Assembly: GCA_910576925.1 (NCBI GenBank)
Contig: CAJTKB010000018.1
Span: forward strand, 1 to 26,839
Reading direction: 5' to 3'
Source of the DNA: an uncultured Bacilli bacterium
Lineage (GTDB): Bacteria; Bacillota_I; Bacilli_A; RF39; UBA660
DNA: 26,839 nucleotides
Position numbers and translations under genes: made by a program. Of this stretch, positions 14,732 to 23,150 are shown one piece after another; within the stretch, counting starts at the first letter, position 1; each line of letters begins with the position of its first letter. The notes beneath the pieces were generated by a model. It searched no databases. It was not told where the DNA came from and saw only the letters and a program-made list of their open reading frames with translations.

Positions 14732-15319
14732 ATGAAAACTATTTGCGAAAATATAGAGAACACTTTAATAATTAAAAATTCTAAGTTTATTTGTTCAGTA
14801 TTTTTATTAGAATCATTCGAGGATATTTCGAGGTATTTAGAGGAAGTAAAATTGAAATATTCAAAGGCGACACATTATCCTTATGCTTATATCTTTAATG
14901 AATTGAAAAAGGCTGACGATGATGGCGAGCCTACAAGAACTGCTGGTATGCCCATTTTAAATGTTCTCGAAAAAGAAAAAATTACTAATATTCTTTGTGT
15001 AGTTACAAGATATTTTGGTGGTATTAAATTAGGAGCTGGTGGTCTTATTAGAGCTTATTCAAAGAGTGTGTCTAATGTTTTATTAAAAGCTAATTTTAAA
15101 GAACTTAGTAATGGTTATATTGTTTCTGTAATAACTACATATAATAATGTAAGAGAACTTGAATATCTATTAAATAATAAGATTATTATAAATAAAGAGT
15201 TTAATGATAAAGTTATATATAAGATAGTAGTTAGCCAAGAAGTATTAAACAGTTTAGAAAGTAAGGGATTTGAATATAAGATAATAGAAGAGTGTTTAAT
15301 TGATAATAAAAATAACTAG
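14732..15319 (+). CDS. YigZ/IMPACT family protein
   Basis: A 195-aa protein of the YigZ family (UPF0029/IMPACT), with the N-terminal Impact domain at about 1-110: FICSVFLLES, the ATHYPYAYIF stretch, DDDGEPTRTAGMPIL and TRYFGGIKLGAGGLIRAYSKS. The last two are the family signature. The C-terminal DUF1949-like domain (about 120-190) is ferredoxin-like with YEFNNVRELEYLL-type YNNVRELEYLLNN. The eukaryotic homologue regulates Gcn2; in bacteria the role is unknown, with nucleic-acid or ribosome binding suggested. Start after GTGGTGG. Complete and unremarkable in length. Confidence 0.92.
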   Translation: MKTICENIENTLIIKNSKFICSVFLLESFEDISRYLEEVKLKYSKATHYPYAYIFNELKKADDDGEPTRTAGMPILNVLEKEKITNILCVVTRYFGGIKLGAGGLIRAYSKSVSNVLLKANFKELSNGYIVSVITTYNNVRELEYLLNNKIIINKEFNDKVIYKIVVSQEVLNSLESKGFEYKIIEECLIDNKNN

Positions 15320-15340
15320 CAAAGCTAGCTTATATTTATT
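15305..15340. terminator. Bidirectional terminator hairpin
   Basis: AATAAAAATAACTAGC and GCTAGCTTATATTTATT form a long stem with a 3-base loop (aaa, 15321-15323), one bulged C and one mismatch. It sits between two converging genes; Ts follow on the plus strand near 15346. Confidence 0.55.
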
Positions 15341-15343
15341 ATA

Positions 15344-16090
15344 CTATTTTTTTGTATATTTTTTAGACATTAGTAATACTTTTTCCTTTTCTTCTCTCAT
15401 TAACTTTAATAATTCTCCATTATTTATTAATCTTTCATCTAAATTTGTATAGAACTTAATACCACATTCTTCTAATTCATCAATTATATGATCTTCAAAA
15501 ACATCTCTAATTATACGATGTGATGTATTTTCTTCTACTAATATATCACTATATTTTTTTGTTGACCAGTCTATAGCATTCATAAGTATTAACATATCAA
15601 GATATTTTAAGTAATTGTGTGATGCTTGTTCTTGAGATATGGCGTTAATAACATTGCTAAATTTTAGATTATTACTAGTTATTTTAATTCCAGTTAAAAC
15701 CTTTTCCTGATTAGTCTCTGCTATAGATGAATATTTTTTAATATTTAATAATGATGTTTCAGAAGCTTTAAGGCTTTTTGATTTTGAAACTATTTGTTGT
15801 ATATTATTTCTTGAATGATTGATATCTTTTTTACAACTGTTTTTAATGTGCTTTAACAAATCTTTATAAATAGATATTACTGTTTCTTTTGACAATATTT
15901 CACTTAAATTCATAAATTCTTCAATACTTGGGTATTTTATTCTTTCATCATAAATTATTTGATTTAATAACGGAACTAAAATCTGATAGTTTTTATATGC
16001 CTTTTTTAGTCTTGCTTCATACTTTTTACTATCATCTTCTATTTTATCTTTATTAATTTGTAAGAAACTTAAGTCAATTTCTTTTTCCAT
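15344..16090 (-). CDS. Hypothetical helical, coiled-coil-rich protein
   Basis: A 248-aa soluble protein that I do not recognise. It is almost entirely predicted helix: Lys/Glu-rich heptad-like stretches at about 15-40 and 225-248, a Ser/Ile-rich helix at about 100-150, and a more conserved-looking segment DWSTKKYSDILVEENTSHR near 180-200. There is no signal peptide, membrane span or cysteine cluster. The start is ATG 16090 with GGAG nine bases before; the frame is open to an ATG at 16129, but that codon overlaps the -10 box and cannot be in the transcript. It is a single gene behind its own promoter, followed by the shared hairpin. Confidence 0.75.
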   Translation of the reverse strand: MEKEIDLSFLQINKDKIEDDSKKYEARLKKAYKNYQILVPLLNQIIYDERIKYPSIEEFMNLSEILSKETVISIYKDLLKHIKNSCKKDINHSRNNIQQIVSKSKSLKASETSLLNIKKYSSIAETNQEKVLTGIKITSNNLKFSNVINAISQEQASHNYLKYLDMLILMNAIDWSTKKYSDILVEENTSHRIIRDVFEDHIIDELEECGIKFYTNLDERLINNGELLKLMREEKEKVLLMSKKYTKK

Positions 16091-16120
16091 ATTTGTCATC
16101 TCCTCCTTGAAACTTGTTTT

Positions 16121-16149
16121 ATTATACATTATACTTTTTCAAATTGCAA
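16121..16149 (-). promoter_or_regulatory. Promoter of the helical unknown gene
   Basis: TTGCAA (16149-16144), 17 bases, TATAAT (16126-16121) on the minus strand. It decides the start of the gene at 16090. Confidence 0.65.
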
Positions 16150-16164
16150 ACTTTATGTCATAAG

Positions 16165-16187
16165 AAAAAGGCTTTTTTGCCTCTTTT
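16165..16187 (-). terminator. Terminator of cvpA-trxA
   Basis: On the minus strand AAAAGAGGC, a loop of six A, then GCCTTTTTC: GGC/GCC core with A-U pairs and one G-U pair, ending in a U-run. It begins at the trxA stop. Confidence 0.6.
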
Positions 16188-16485
16188 ATTTAATAAAATT
16201 TAGTAATTCTTCTAATTTCTTAAGACCTACTTCTCTTTTTTCTATATTATTATTTTTAAAAAGTAGCAATGTAGGAATACTTATTATTTGATATTTATTT
16301 GCTATTGCTGGAAATTTTTCTATATCTACTTTTAAAATACTAATATCATTTTGTTTTTCTAATTCGATAAGTATATCAGATTGCATTCTACAAGGTCCAC
16401 ACCAATCGGCATAGAAGTCTACTAGAATAATGTCTTTTTGTATTTCTTTTTGAAAGTCTATTTCATTTTCTAAATATTTTATCAT
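16186..16485 (-). CDS. trxA: Thioredoxin
   Basis: A 99-aa cytoplasmic thioredoxin that reduces protein disulphides. The active site is WCGPC in DFYADWCGPCRMQ (C29, C32), with the buried Asp in LVDFYA and the cis-proline in ISIPTLLLFKNN. The end GLKKLEELLNFI is the usual last helix. Slightly shorter than the usual 104-108 residues. The ATG is four bases behind cvpA, and its AGGA ribosome site lies in the last cvpA codons, so the two are co-translated. In Bacillus trxA stands in the same neighbourhood as cvpA, polX and mutS2. Confidence 0.95.
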   Translation of the reverse strand: MIKYLENEIDFQKEIQKDIILVDFYADWCGPCRMQSDILIELEKQNDISILKVDIEKFPAIANKYQIISIPTLLLFKNNNIEKREVGLKKLEELLNFIK

Positions 16486-16489
16486 AGTT

Positions 16490-17221
16490 TTATTCCTGTC
16501 TATATTTATCTAGAACATTATTTAAATTTTTAATATCGCCTAGTTTATTTTGTTCTATTAACTCATCTACTGAATTTACAGTTATTATATTATACTTTAA
16601 CATTATATCTAGCATTTGTAGGTTGTAAACATTAGCGTTTTGAAGACTGTTCGTATCTTTAGCTATATCAACAGTTAAATTGTAAATATCATCAGTAGCG
16701 CTTCTTATATCTTTAGTTAATGATGTAAACACAGGAGTTTTATCTAATATAAAATTATTAATAGTTGATTCATGGAATGTTTTACTAGCACTAAATGGAA
16801 CTGATAGAATTAATAGTATTATAAAGGCTGTAACATATCCGCTTAAAATTCCTATAACTGCTCCAAGTAATGATGATATTGGTTTAACTATTACTAGAAG
16901 ATTTAATAGTTTATCTACTACATTAGTAAGTGATAGTATAACATTTAAAATTATATTTAAAATGAAGAAAACTATGGCAAAGGAAATTATTTGGTATACT
17001 AATATATTTAGTGCAGATAAATTTATTCCTACTAATCCAAAGCTGAAAAATGGGAAGAATTTATAAAATAGTCCTGCTACTGGCCCCATTAAAGCAAATG
17101 ATAATACTATAAGTAAAATAGTTCCTACCACACTTACTGCTTCTTTTATTACCCCCCTTTGTGAACCTACAATCATACATAAAAGTATGAAAATTATAAT
17201 TATCCAATCTAGATAATTCAA
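16490..17221 (-). CDS. CvpA family membrane protein
   Basis: A roughly 243-aa membrane protein with an N-terminal CvpA domain of four helices (about 5-25, 30-55, 70-100, 108-145) and the signature GSQRGVIKEAVSVVGTI. The C-terminal 95 residues are soluble and helical. CvpA proteins are named from colicin V production and are linked to envelope homeostasis; the exact role is unknown. The start is uncertain: a GTG at 17230 directly touches AAGGAG, while TTG at 17221 is ten bases from it and gives an N-terminus (NYLDWIIII) aligned with other members. trxA follows. RNase HIII is divergent next door, as in the Bacillus rnhC-zapA-yshB region. Confidence 0.85.
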   Translation of the reverse strand: MNYLDWIIIIFILLCMIVGSQRGVIKEAVSVVGTILLIVLSFALMGPVAGLFYKFFPFFSFGLVGINLSALNILVYQIISFAIVFFILNIILNVILSLTNVVDKLLNLLVIVKPISSLLGAVIGILSGYVTAFIILLILSVPFSASKTFHESTINNFILDKTPVFTSLTKDIRSATDDIYNLTVDIAKDTNSLQNANVYNLQMLDIMLKYNIITVNSVDELIEQNKLGDIKNLNNVLDKYRQE

Positions 17222-17255
17222 TTTAATCACTCTCCTTATCTTTTAATATAATATT

Positions 17256-17264
17256 ATTATAGCA
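17256..17264 (-). promoter_or_regulatory. Extended -10 promoter of cvpA-trxA
   Basis: TGCTATAAT on the minus strand (17264-17256); no clear -35. A TATAAT for the divergent rnhC gene lies at 17283-17288, so the two promoters are about 20 bases apart. Confidence 0.5.
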
Positions 17265-17282
17265 TAAAAGTTTGAAATAAGG

Positions 17283-17288
17283 TATAAT
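17283..17288 (+). promoter_or_regulatory. -10 box of rnhC
   Basis: A perfect TATAAT; no good -35 is visible. The expected start near 17295 coincides with GAGG, so the leader would be only about 15 bases. Confidence 0.4.
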
Positions 17289-17309
17289 ATTTTTGAGGTG
17301 TTTACATAT

Positions 17310-18209
17310 ATGAACATTGTTTTTAAGGTAAATGATGATATTAAAGAGAAAATGATTAAATACTATGCTGATAAGAAGAGAGATAAAGAAATACAATATG
17401 TTGTTTTTCAAGCTGTTGATAATGATACAGTAGTTACATTGTACACTTCTAATAAAGTAATGTTTCAAGGAGTAAGTGCAGATGTTGATGCGAGTATGTG
17501 GAAAGAGATGATGGGAATTTCTGATACTCCTAAAATTGATTATAGTAAATATCATAATTGTAGTAGTGTGGGAAGCGATGAGGTTGGAACTGGAGATTAT
17601 TTCGGGCCAATTGTAGTTACAGCTAGTTATGTTAATAAAGAAGATGTATCATTTTTAGATGAATTGGGAGTTGGGGATTCTAAAAAAATTAATGATTCTA
17701 CAATACTAAAGATTGCTCCTCAAATTGCTAAGAGAATAAAGTATAGAAGTCTTATATTAAATAATAAAGAATATAACGAAAAATATTCAAAAGATGTAAA
17801 TATGAATAAGATAAAAGCAATTATGCATAATAAAGTACTATATCAGTTAATTAAAGAAGAAAAACCTGATTATGATTATATTATAGTAGATGAATTTGCT
17901 AGAGAAAAAAGATACTATGAATATATTAAAGAAGATCCTAATAAACAAATGGGTATTACTTTTATGACTAAGGCTGAAGATAAAAATTTGGCTGTTGCTT
18001 GTTCTTCTATTATTAGTAGATATTTATTTTTACAAGAATTTGATAGGCTTTGTGACAAACTATCTTTACCACTTGTTAAAGGAGCTGGACCTGAAGTTGA
18101 TAAGATTGGTGAGGAACTTGTTGACAAGTATGGCAAGGAAAAATTGGAAGAAGTAGCTAAGCTTAATTTTGCTAATACACAAAGAATTTTAAAAACTATG
18201 ATTTTTTAA
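17310..18209 (+). CDS. rnhC: Ribonuclease HIII
   Basis: A 299-aa RNase H type 2 enzyme that cuts RNA in RNA-DNA hybrids. The N-terminal TBP-like substrate-binding domain (about 1-75) distinguishes HIII from HII. The catalytic domain starts SSVGSDEVGTGDYFGPIVV with D90 and E91, continues with DYIIVDEFA (D194) and KAEDKNLAVACSSIISRY with D224, so the DEDD-type acidic set is complete. Length is normal for RnhC. GAGG (17295-17298) is 11 bases from ATG 17310; a GTG at 17298 in frame overlaps that site and is rejected. Confidence 0.95.
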   Translation: MNIVFKVNDDIKEKMIKYYADKKRDKEIQYVVFQAVDNDTVVTLYTSNKVMFQGVSADVDASMWKEMMGISDTPKIDYSKYHNCSSVGSDEVGTGDYFGPIVVTASYVNKEDVSFLDELGVGDSKKINDSTILKIAPQIAKRIKYRSLILNNKEYNEKYSKDVNMNKIKAIMHNKVLYQLIKEEKPDYDYIIVDEFAREKRYYEYIKEDPNKQMGITFMTKAEDKNLAVACSSIISRYLFLQEFDRLCDKLSLPLVKGAGPEVDKIGEELVDKYGKEKLEEVAKLNFANTQRILKTMIF

Positions 18210-18220
18210 TGGTGAGTTAT

Positions 18221-18240
18221 GGAGTAAGGTACTCCTTTTT
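18221..18240 (+). terminator. Terminator of rnhC
   Basis: GGAGTA (18221-18226), loop AGG, TACTCC (18230-18235), then T5. Compact and perfect. Confidence 0.85.
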
Positions 18241-18268
18241 GTTTGCTATATTATTTTTGGATTATAAA

Positions 18269-18303
18269 AAAAGAAGCATTTTTTCTATATAAATGCTTCT
18301 TTT
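18269..18303 (-). terminator. Terminator of the dnaK operon
   Basis: AAAGAAGCATTT pairs with AAATGCTTCTTT (arms 18291-18302 and 18270-18281) with T7 following on the minus strand. It starts at the dnaJ stop codon and closes the hrcA-grpE-dnaK-pepF-dnaJ operon. Confidence 0.85.
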
Positions 18304-19444
18304 AGCGATTTTCTTTTGTAAATCTATTAAATTTTTCTATTTCTTCATCTTCTAAGTCTGTTTTTTCTAAAGATTCAATTAATTTCTTTTGCTCTCTAGT
18401 TAGATGCTTTGGAGTTATTACTTTTATTGTTATATACATATTTCCCTTTGAACGTTTGGCTTTATTATCTACTCCTTTTCCTTTAATACGTTGAATATCT
18501 CCACTATTAGTTCCTGCTGGAATATTTAGTTTTACACTTCCGTAAAGAGTTGGGATTTCTTTTTTACAACCAAGGATTGCTTCTGTAATTGTTATAGGAA
18601 CATCTAAATATATATCATCATTTTCTCTTTTATAATATTTGTGTTCTGATACATAAAATTCTAAATACAAGTCTCCTGGCTCTCCTCCATTACTTCCAGG
18701 TCCACCTTTTTTGGATAAACGTAATCTATCTCCTGTGCTAATACCAGCGGGAACATTAACGGTGATAGTTTTATGCTTAGTTGTTTGACCAGAGCCATGA
18801 CAATCAGGACAAGTTTTATCATAAGTTTTTCCACTACCATGACAATCAGGACAAGTTGTTTTAGAAAGGAATGAACCTAATATTGTGTGTTGTTCAGATG
18901 TTATTGTTCCGCTACCATGACATTTAGGACAAGTTTTAGAATTTAGTCCGCCTTCACCATTACAAGTGCTACACTCTTCTACAACATCTAATTCCAAATC
19001 TTTTTCACAACCATAAATTGATTCTTCAAAGCTTAAGTTTATCTTTTTTAGCATATCAGCCCCTTGGCGCTTTCTAGTTGAAGAACTTCCTCTTTGAGAA
19101 AATCCTCCACCAAAACCTCCTCCAAAGAATGAGTCGAAAATATCGCCTAAGTCAATGTCGCTAGCATCAAACCCATAGCTTGCACCATTGAAGCCACCAA
19201 AGCCGCTAGCACCAGATCCTACTCCTGCATGACCAAATCTATCATAGTTTGCTCTTTTATTTTTATCTGATAAGACTTCATATGCTTCTTGAGCTTCTTT
19301 AAATTTATCGGCTGCTGTTGGGTCATCTTTATTTAAATCTGGATGATATTTTTTTGCTAATTTTCTGAAGGCACTTTTAATCTCTTGCTCAGAAGCATCT
19401 TTAGAAACGCCTAAGACTTCATAATAATCTCTTTTATCTGACAT
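18302..19444 (-). CDS. dnaJ: Chaperone protein DnaJ (Hsp40)
   Basis: A 380-aa type I J-protein that delivers clients to DnaK and stimulates its ATPase. The J domain (1-70) has the HPD motif at 34-36 (KKYHPDLNKDD). A Gly/Phe-rich linker follows (about 75-125). The zinc-binding region carries four CxxCxGxG repeats: CSTCNGEG, CPKCHGSG, CPDCHGSG, CPDCHGSG. The C-terminal peptide-binding domains include GDLYLEFYVSEHKYYKRENDD-type sequence, cut short of the usual end by little. GAGGT precedes the ATG. It lies 18 bases behind pepF without a hairpin, so it depends on the heat-shock transcript. Confidence 0.97.
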   Translation of the reverse strand: MSDKRDYYEVLGVSKDASEQEIKSAFRKLAKKYHPDLNKDDPTAADKFKEAQEAYEVLSDKNKRANYDRFGHAGVGSGASGFGGFNGASYGFDASDIDLGDIFDSFFGGGFGGGFSQRGSSSTRKRQGADMLKKINLSFEESIYGCEKDLELDVVEECSTCNGEGGLNSKTCPKCHGSGTITSEQHTILGSFLSKTTCPDCHGSGKTYDKTCPDCHGSGQTTKHKTITVNVPAGISTGDRLRLSKKGGPGSNGGEPGDLYLEFYVSEHKYYKRENDDIYLDVPITITEAILGCKKEIPTLYGSVKLNIPAGTNSGDIQRIKGKGVDNKAKRSKGNMYITIKVITPKHLTREQKKLIESLEKTDLEDEEIEKFNRFTKENR

Positions 19445-19462
19445 AATTTACCTCACTACTTT

Positions 19463-21253
19463 CTATTTATAGTATAAATTCTCGAATTTTTCAAGAGTAT
19501 CTTTAAATAAATTTATCGCACTTTCAAATATTTTGGGATTTGTTAAGTCGATATCTATTATTTTTAATATTTCGATTGGATAATCTCTCCCACCAGATTT
19601 TAAAAAGTTTAAATATTTTTCTTTAAATCCTGGAGTATTGTTTGTAATATTTTCGACAATATAACATGCAATACTTAAACTGGTGGCATATTGATATACA
19701 TAAAATGGAGTATAAAAATGTGGTACTCGCATCCATTCATATCCTATTTTTTCATCTATTTCGATATCAGAACCAAAATAGTCTTTATTTAAATTATAGT
19801 ATATATCATATAAGTATTTACTTGTTAATGTATTACCTTCTTCCACATATTTATACGACTTTTCTTCAAACTCAGAAAACATTGTTTGTCTAAAAAATTT
19901 TGACTTAAATAAATCTAATTTTTCATTTAAAATAATTAGTTTATCTTCTTCGTTACTAGCATTTTCATACATATAATTACTTAATAAAAGTTCATTGGTA
20001 GTTGAAGCTATTTCTCCTAGGAATATTGAGTATGTTGCATTATGAAATTCATTTTCTTTACTAGCATAAAATGTATGTACAGAATGGCCTAACTCGTGTA
20101 TTAAACTTCTAAGATCAAAATAAGTATTTACGTAATTTAGAAGTATGTATGGATTAGTAGTTCTAGTAACAATTGAATAAGCTCCTTCTATCTTTCCTAT
20201 ATTAGGGTATTTGTCTATCCATTTCTCAGTAAAAGCTTTATTAATAACTGCTATATAATCTTCTCCTAATATTTCTAAAACATTTAAAACTATTTTTTGA
20301 GCTTCGTCAAAAGTATATGTTTTGTTGTTTTTGCCAACTACATTGATATATGTATCGTAGAGATGCATTTTATCTATTTGTAATATTTTCTTTTTTAATT
20401 GATAATATTTGTGTAATAATGGCAAATTTTTTCTGACAGTTTTGATTAAGTTATAATATATATTAAGTGGTAGTTTATCTTTATTTAAATTCATTTCTAA
20501 AACACTATTATAATTTCTTAATTTTGCTGTTGTAACATTATATAATATATTTTGCGAATAAGTTGAAGTTATAACATTTTGAAAATTTTTATATGTTTCA
20601 TATAATTTTTCAAATGCTTCTTTTCTAATGTTTCTATCACTACTTTTTATTAGAACTGGATAGGTCGATTCTGTAATATCAAACTTTTTTCCACTACACT
20701 CTATAGAAGGAAATTTTATATCAGTATTAACTAGATACAAGTAAGTATTTCTACTTCCTTTTAATACTTTTTCGTATTTGGCTAAAACTTTTTCGACATT
20801 TTCGTCTACTATATGGGAGTTTTTATCAAATATTTTATCAAAATAATGCTTATATGAACTTAGTTTTTCTACTTTCAAAAAGTTATCAATTATTTTTTTG
20901 TCTGTCTTTAATACTTTTGGTATTTCTTCTGCTATTTGTTCTTCGTATTTAGTATCTAAATTTAATACTTTTCCATACATTTCTTGAGATAATGAATTAG
21001 TCATATCTTCATCGTTTTTGGATTTTGAATAAACAAATAGTTTTTCAATTGTTCTTTCTATTTTTTCTTTTTGTAAATAATAACTTTTAAAATTACTACT
21101 CGTATCTAAGAATATTGGTAACATTTTATCTAGAATTTCTATCTCTTTTCTAACTTTTTCTAAATCTTTATTAAAATCATTATTATTCTCGTATATTAAT
21201 TCCAAGTTCCATTTATCTTCTTCATTTAGTTCGCATCTCTTTTTATTTTCCAT
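19463..21253 (-). CDS. pepF: Oligoendopeptidase F (M3 metallopeptidase)
   Basis: A 596-aa cytoplasmic zinc peptidase that cleaves short peptides. The zinc site is HELGH at 386-390 (SLIHELGHSVHTFY) with the third ligand Glu414 in FLGEIASTTNELLL. The C-terminal part has the PepF phrases PHFYTPFYVYQYATSLSIA and LNFLKSGGRDYPIEILK, which separate it from thimet oligopeptidase-type M3 enzymes. Length is normal (about 600). GGAG precedes the ATG. It stands between dnaK and dnaJ, where no peptidase is normally found; all spacings are short and a hairpin precedes it. The arrangement suggests heat-shock induction and recycling of peptides from degraded proteins, which is inference. Confidence 0.95.
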   Translation of the reverse strand: MENKKRCELNEEDKWNLELIYENNNDFNKDLEKVRKEIEILDKMLPIFLDTSSNFKSYYLQKEKIERTIEKLFVYSKSKNDEDMTNSLSQEMYGKVLNLDTKYEEQIAEEIPKVLKTDKKIIDNFLKVEKLSSYKHYFDKIFDKNSHIVDENVEKVLAKYEKVLKGSRNTYLYLVNTDIKFPSIECSGKKFDITESTYPVLIKSSDRNIRKEAFEKLYETYKNFQNVITSTYSQNILYNVTTAKLRNYNSVLEMNLNKDKLPLNIYYNLIKTVRKNLPLLHKYYQLKKKILQIDKMHLYDTYINVVGKNNKTYTFDEAQKIVLNVLEILGEDYIAVINKAFTEKWIDKYPNIGKIEGAYSIVTRTTNPYILLNYVNTYFDLRSLIHELGHSVHTFYASKENEFHNATYSIFLGEIASTTNELLLSNYMYENASNEEDKLIILNEKLDLFKSKFFRQTMFSEFEEKSYKYVEEGNTLTSKYLYDIYYNLNKDYFGSDIEIDEKIGYEWMRVPHFYTPFYVYQYATSLSIACYIVENITNNTPGFKEKYLNFLKSGGRDYPIEILKIIDIDLTNPKIFESAINLFKDTLEKFENLYYK

Positions 21254-21275
21254 TTTAGCTCCTATTAATATTACG

Positions 21276-21310
21276 AATTAAGAAGCAGTTTTATTAACTA
21301 CTTCTTAATT
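21276..21310 (-). other. Intercistronic hairpin between dnaK and pepF
   Basis: A 14-bp stem with one G-U pair (AATTAAGAAGTAGT / ACTGCTTCTTAATT) and a 7-base loop, not followed by a U-run. It is more likely a processing or stability element that protects the dnaK message than a terminator. Confidence 0.6.
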
Positions 21311-21318
21311 TTACACTT

Positions 21319-23148
21319 TTATTTTTCTTCATAATCAGCGTCTTTTATATTATCGTCTTTTTTATCTGTGTTATTTTCTTCTGAACTGTTTTCTTCAGCT
21401 TCAGGAGTAGTTTGTTGATAAACCTTACTTGCCATCTCAATTGCTTTTTCCTGTAGAGCATCTTTCTTCTCTTTTAATTTATCAGTATCAAGTTCATCTT
21501 TTGTAAGACATTCTCTCACTTCTTTTATTAAGTCTTCTATTTCTTCTTTTTCTTTATCATCTATTTTATCTTTAAAATCTTTTAATGAACTTTCTGTTTG
21601 GAAACATAATTGTTCAGCATCATTTCTAAGTTCTGCTTCTTCTTTTCTTTTGTCATCAGCTTCTTTGTTAGCTTCAGCCTCTTTCATCATTTTTTCTACT
21701 TCTTCATCAGATAAATTAGTATTTGAGGTAATTGTTATTTTTTGTGATTTATTAGTACCTAGGTCTTTTGCTGTAACATTTACTATACCGTTAGCATCTA
21801 TATCAAATGTAACTTCTATTTGAGGTACTCCACGACGAGCTGCTGGTATTCCTGATAATTGGAAATTTCCTAATGTTTTATTATCAGCAGCCATTGGACG
21901 TTCACCTTGTAGTACGTGAATATCTACAGCTGGTTGATTGTCTTGAGCTGTTGAGAATACTTCCTTTTTAGATGTCGGAATAGTAGTATTTCTAGGTATT
22001 AGTGTTGTCATAACTCCACCTAAAGTTTCAAGCCCAAGTGAAAGTGGTGTTACATCAAGTAGAACAATATCATTAACATCTCCAGTTAGAACTCCACCTT
22101 GAATAGCAGCACCCATTGCTACAACTTCGTCTGGATTAACTTCTCTTGAAGGATCTTTTCCAAGTTCTTCTTTAACAACATCATAAACCATTGGAATACG
22201 AGTTGAACCACCAACAAATAGTATTTTATCAATATCTTCTTTCTTAAGAGAAGCATCTTTTAAAGCGTTTCTTACTGGTTTAAGAGTTGATTTTACTAGA
22301 TCGCGAATTAAATCTTCAAATTTAGCACGAGTTAAAGTTACATCTAAGTGAAGAGGACCTCCATCTTCTCCTTGGGCAATAAATGGTGCAGAAATTTGAG
22401 TTGAAGTAATACCTGATAAGTCTTTTTTAGCTTTTTCAGCAACTTCTTTAAGTCTTTGCATAGCCATCTTATCTTTAGATAAGTCAATTCCGTTATCCTT
22501 TTTAAAAGTATCTACTAAGTAGTCAATAATACATTTATCAAAGTCATCTCCACCAAGATTATTATCGCCATTAGTTGATTTAACTTCAACAACTCCATCA
22601 CCTAATTCAAGAATAGAAACATCGAATGTTCCACCACCTAGATCGTATACAAGTATAGTTTGTGAAGTATCTTGTTTATCTAATCCATAAGCAAGTGCTG
22701 CTGCTGTTGGTTCATTGATAATTCTTTCAACTGTTAGACCTGCAATTTTACCAGCATTCTTGGTTGCTTGGCGTTGAGCATCATTGAAGTAAGCTGGAAC
22801 AGTAATTACTGCACGATCAACTTTTTCTCCTAAATAATCTTCTGCATAATCTTTTAAGTGACTTAATATCATAGCAGATACTTCTTCTGGAGTATATTTT
22901 TTATCCTTAATTTCTACTTTTTTACTAGTACCCATTAGTCTTTTTATACTAGATATAGTGTCTTTATTTGTTAGAGCTTGACGTTTAGCGGCATCTCCTA
23001 CGCTCTTTTCGCCATCTTTATTAAATGAAACTACTGATGGAGTAGTTCTTCCTCCTTCTTTATTAGGAATAACCTTTCCTTCTCCTGCTTCTAAAACTGC
23101 GACACAACTATTTGTTGTACCTAAATCAATTCCTATTATTTTACTCAT
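21319..23148 (-). CDS. dnaK: Chaperone protein DnaK (Hsp70)
   Basis: A 609-aa Hsp70. The nucleotide-binding domain begins GIDLGTTNSCVAV, with the phosphate-binding DLGGGTFDVSILE, the NEPTAAALAYGLD segment and VGGSTRIPMV. The linker VNDIVLLDVTPLSLGLE leads into the substrate-binding domain (TLIPRNTTIPTSK, RGVPQIEVTFDIDANGIVNV). The helical lid is followed by a Glu/Asn/Asp-rich tail (about 585-609). Length is typical of Firmicutes, which lack the 24-residue loop segment of Gram-negative DnaK. The ATG is two bases after the grpE stop with GAGGA inside grpE. CIRCE-controlled through hrcA at the head of the operon. Confidence 0.98.
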   Translation of the reverse strand: MSKIIGIDLGTTNSCVAVLEAGEGKVIPNKEGGRTTPSVVSFNKDGEKSVGDAAKRQALTNKDTISSIKRLMGTSKKVEIKDKKYTPEEVSAMILSHLKDYAEDYLGEKVDRAVITVPAYFNDAQRQATKNAGKIAGLTVERIINEPTAAALAYGLDKQDTSQTILVYDLGGGTFDVSILELGDGVVEVKSTNGDNNLGGDDFDKCIIDYLVDTFKKDNGIDLSKDKMAMQRLKEVAEKAKKDLSGITSTQISAPFIAQGEDGGPLHLDVTLTRAKFEDLIRDLVKSTLKPVRNALKDASLKKEDIDKILFVGGSTRIPMVYDVVKEELGKDPSREVNPDEVVAMGAAIQGGVLTGDVNDIVLLDVTPLSLGLETLGGVMTTLIPRNTTIPTSKKEVFSTAQDNQPAVDIHVLQGERPMAADNKTLGNFQLSGIPAARRGVPQIEVTFDIDANGIVNVTAKDLGTNKSQKITITSNTNLSDEEVEKMMKEAEANKEADDKRKEEAELRNDAEQLCFQTESSLKDFKDKIDDKEKEEIEDLIKEVRECLTKDELDTDKLKEKKDALQEKAIEMASKVYQQTTPEAEENSSEENNTDKKDDNIKDADYEEK

Positions 23149-23150
23149 AA

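Noticed and set aside
17223..17555. A 110-codon minus-strand frame opposite the start of rnhC
   Set aside because: It overlaps the conserved RNase HIII N-terminus and both promoters of the divergent pair; the composition (His, Ile, Asn rich) is that of an antisense shadow.
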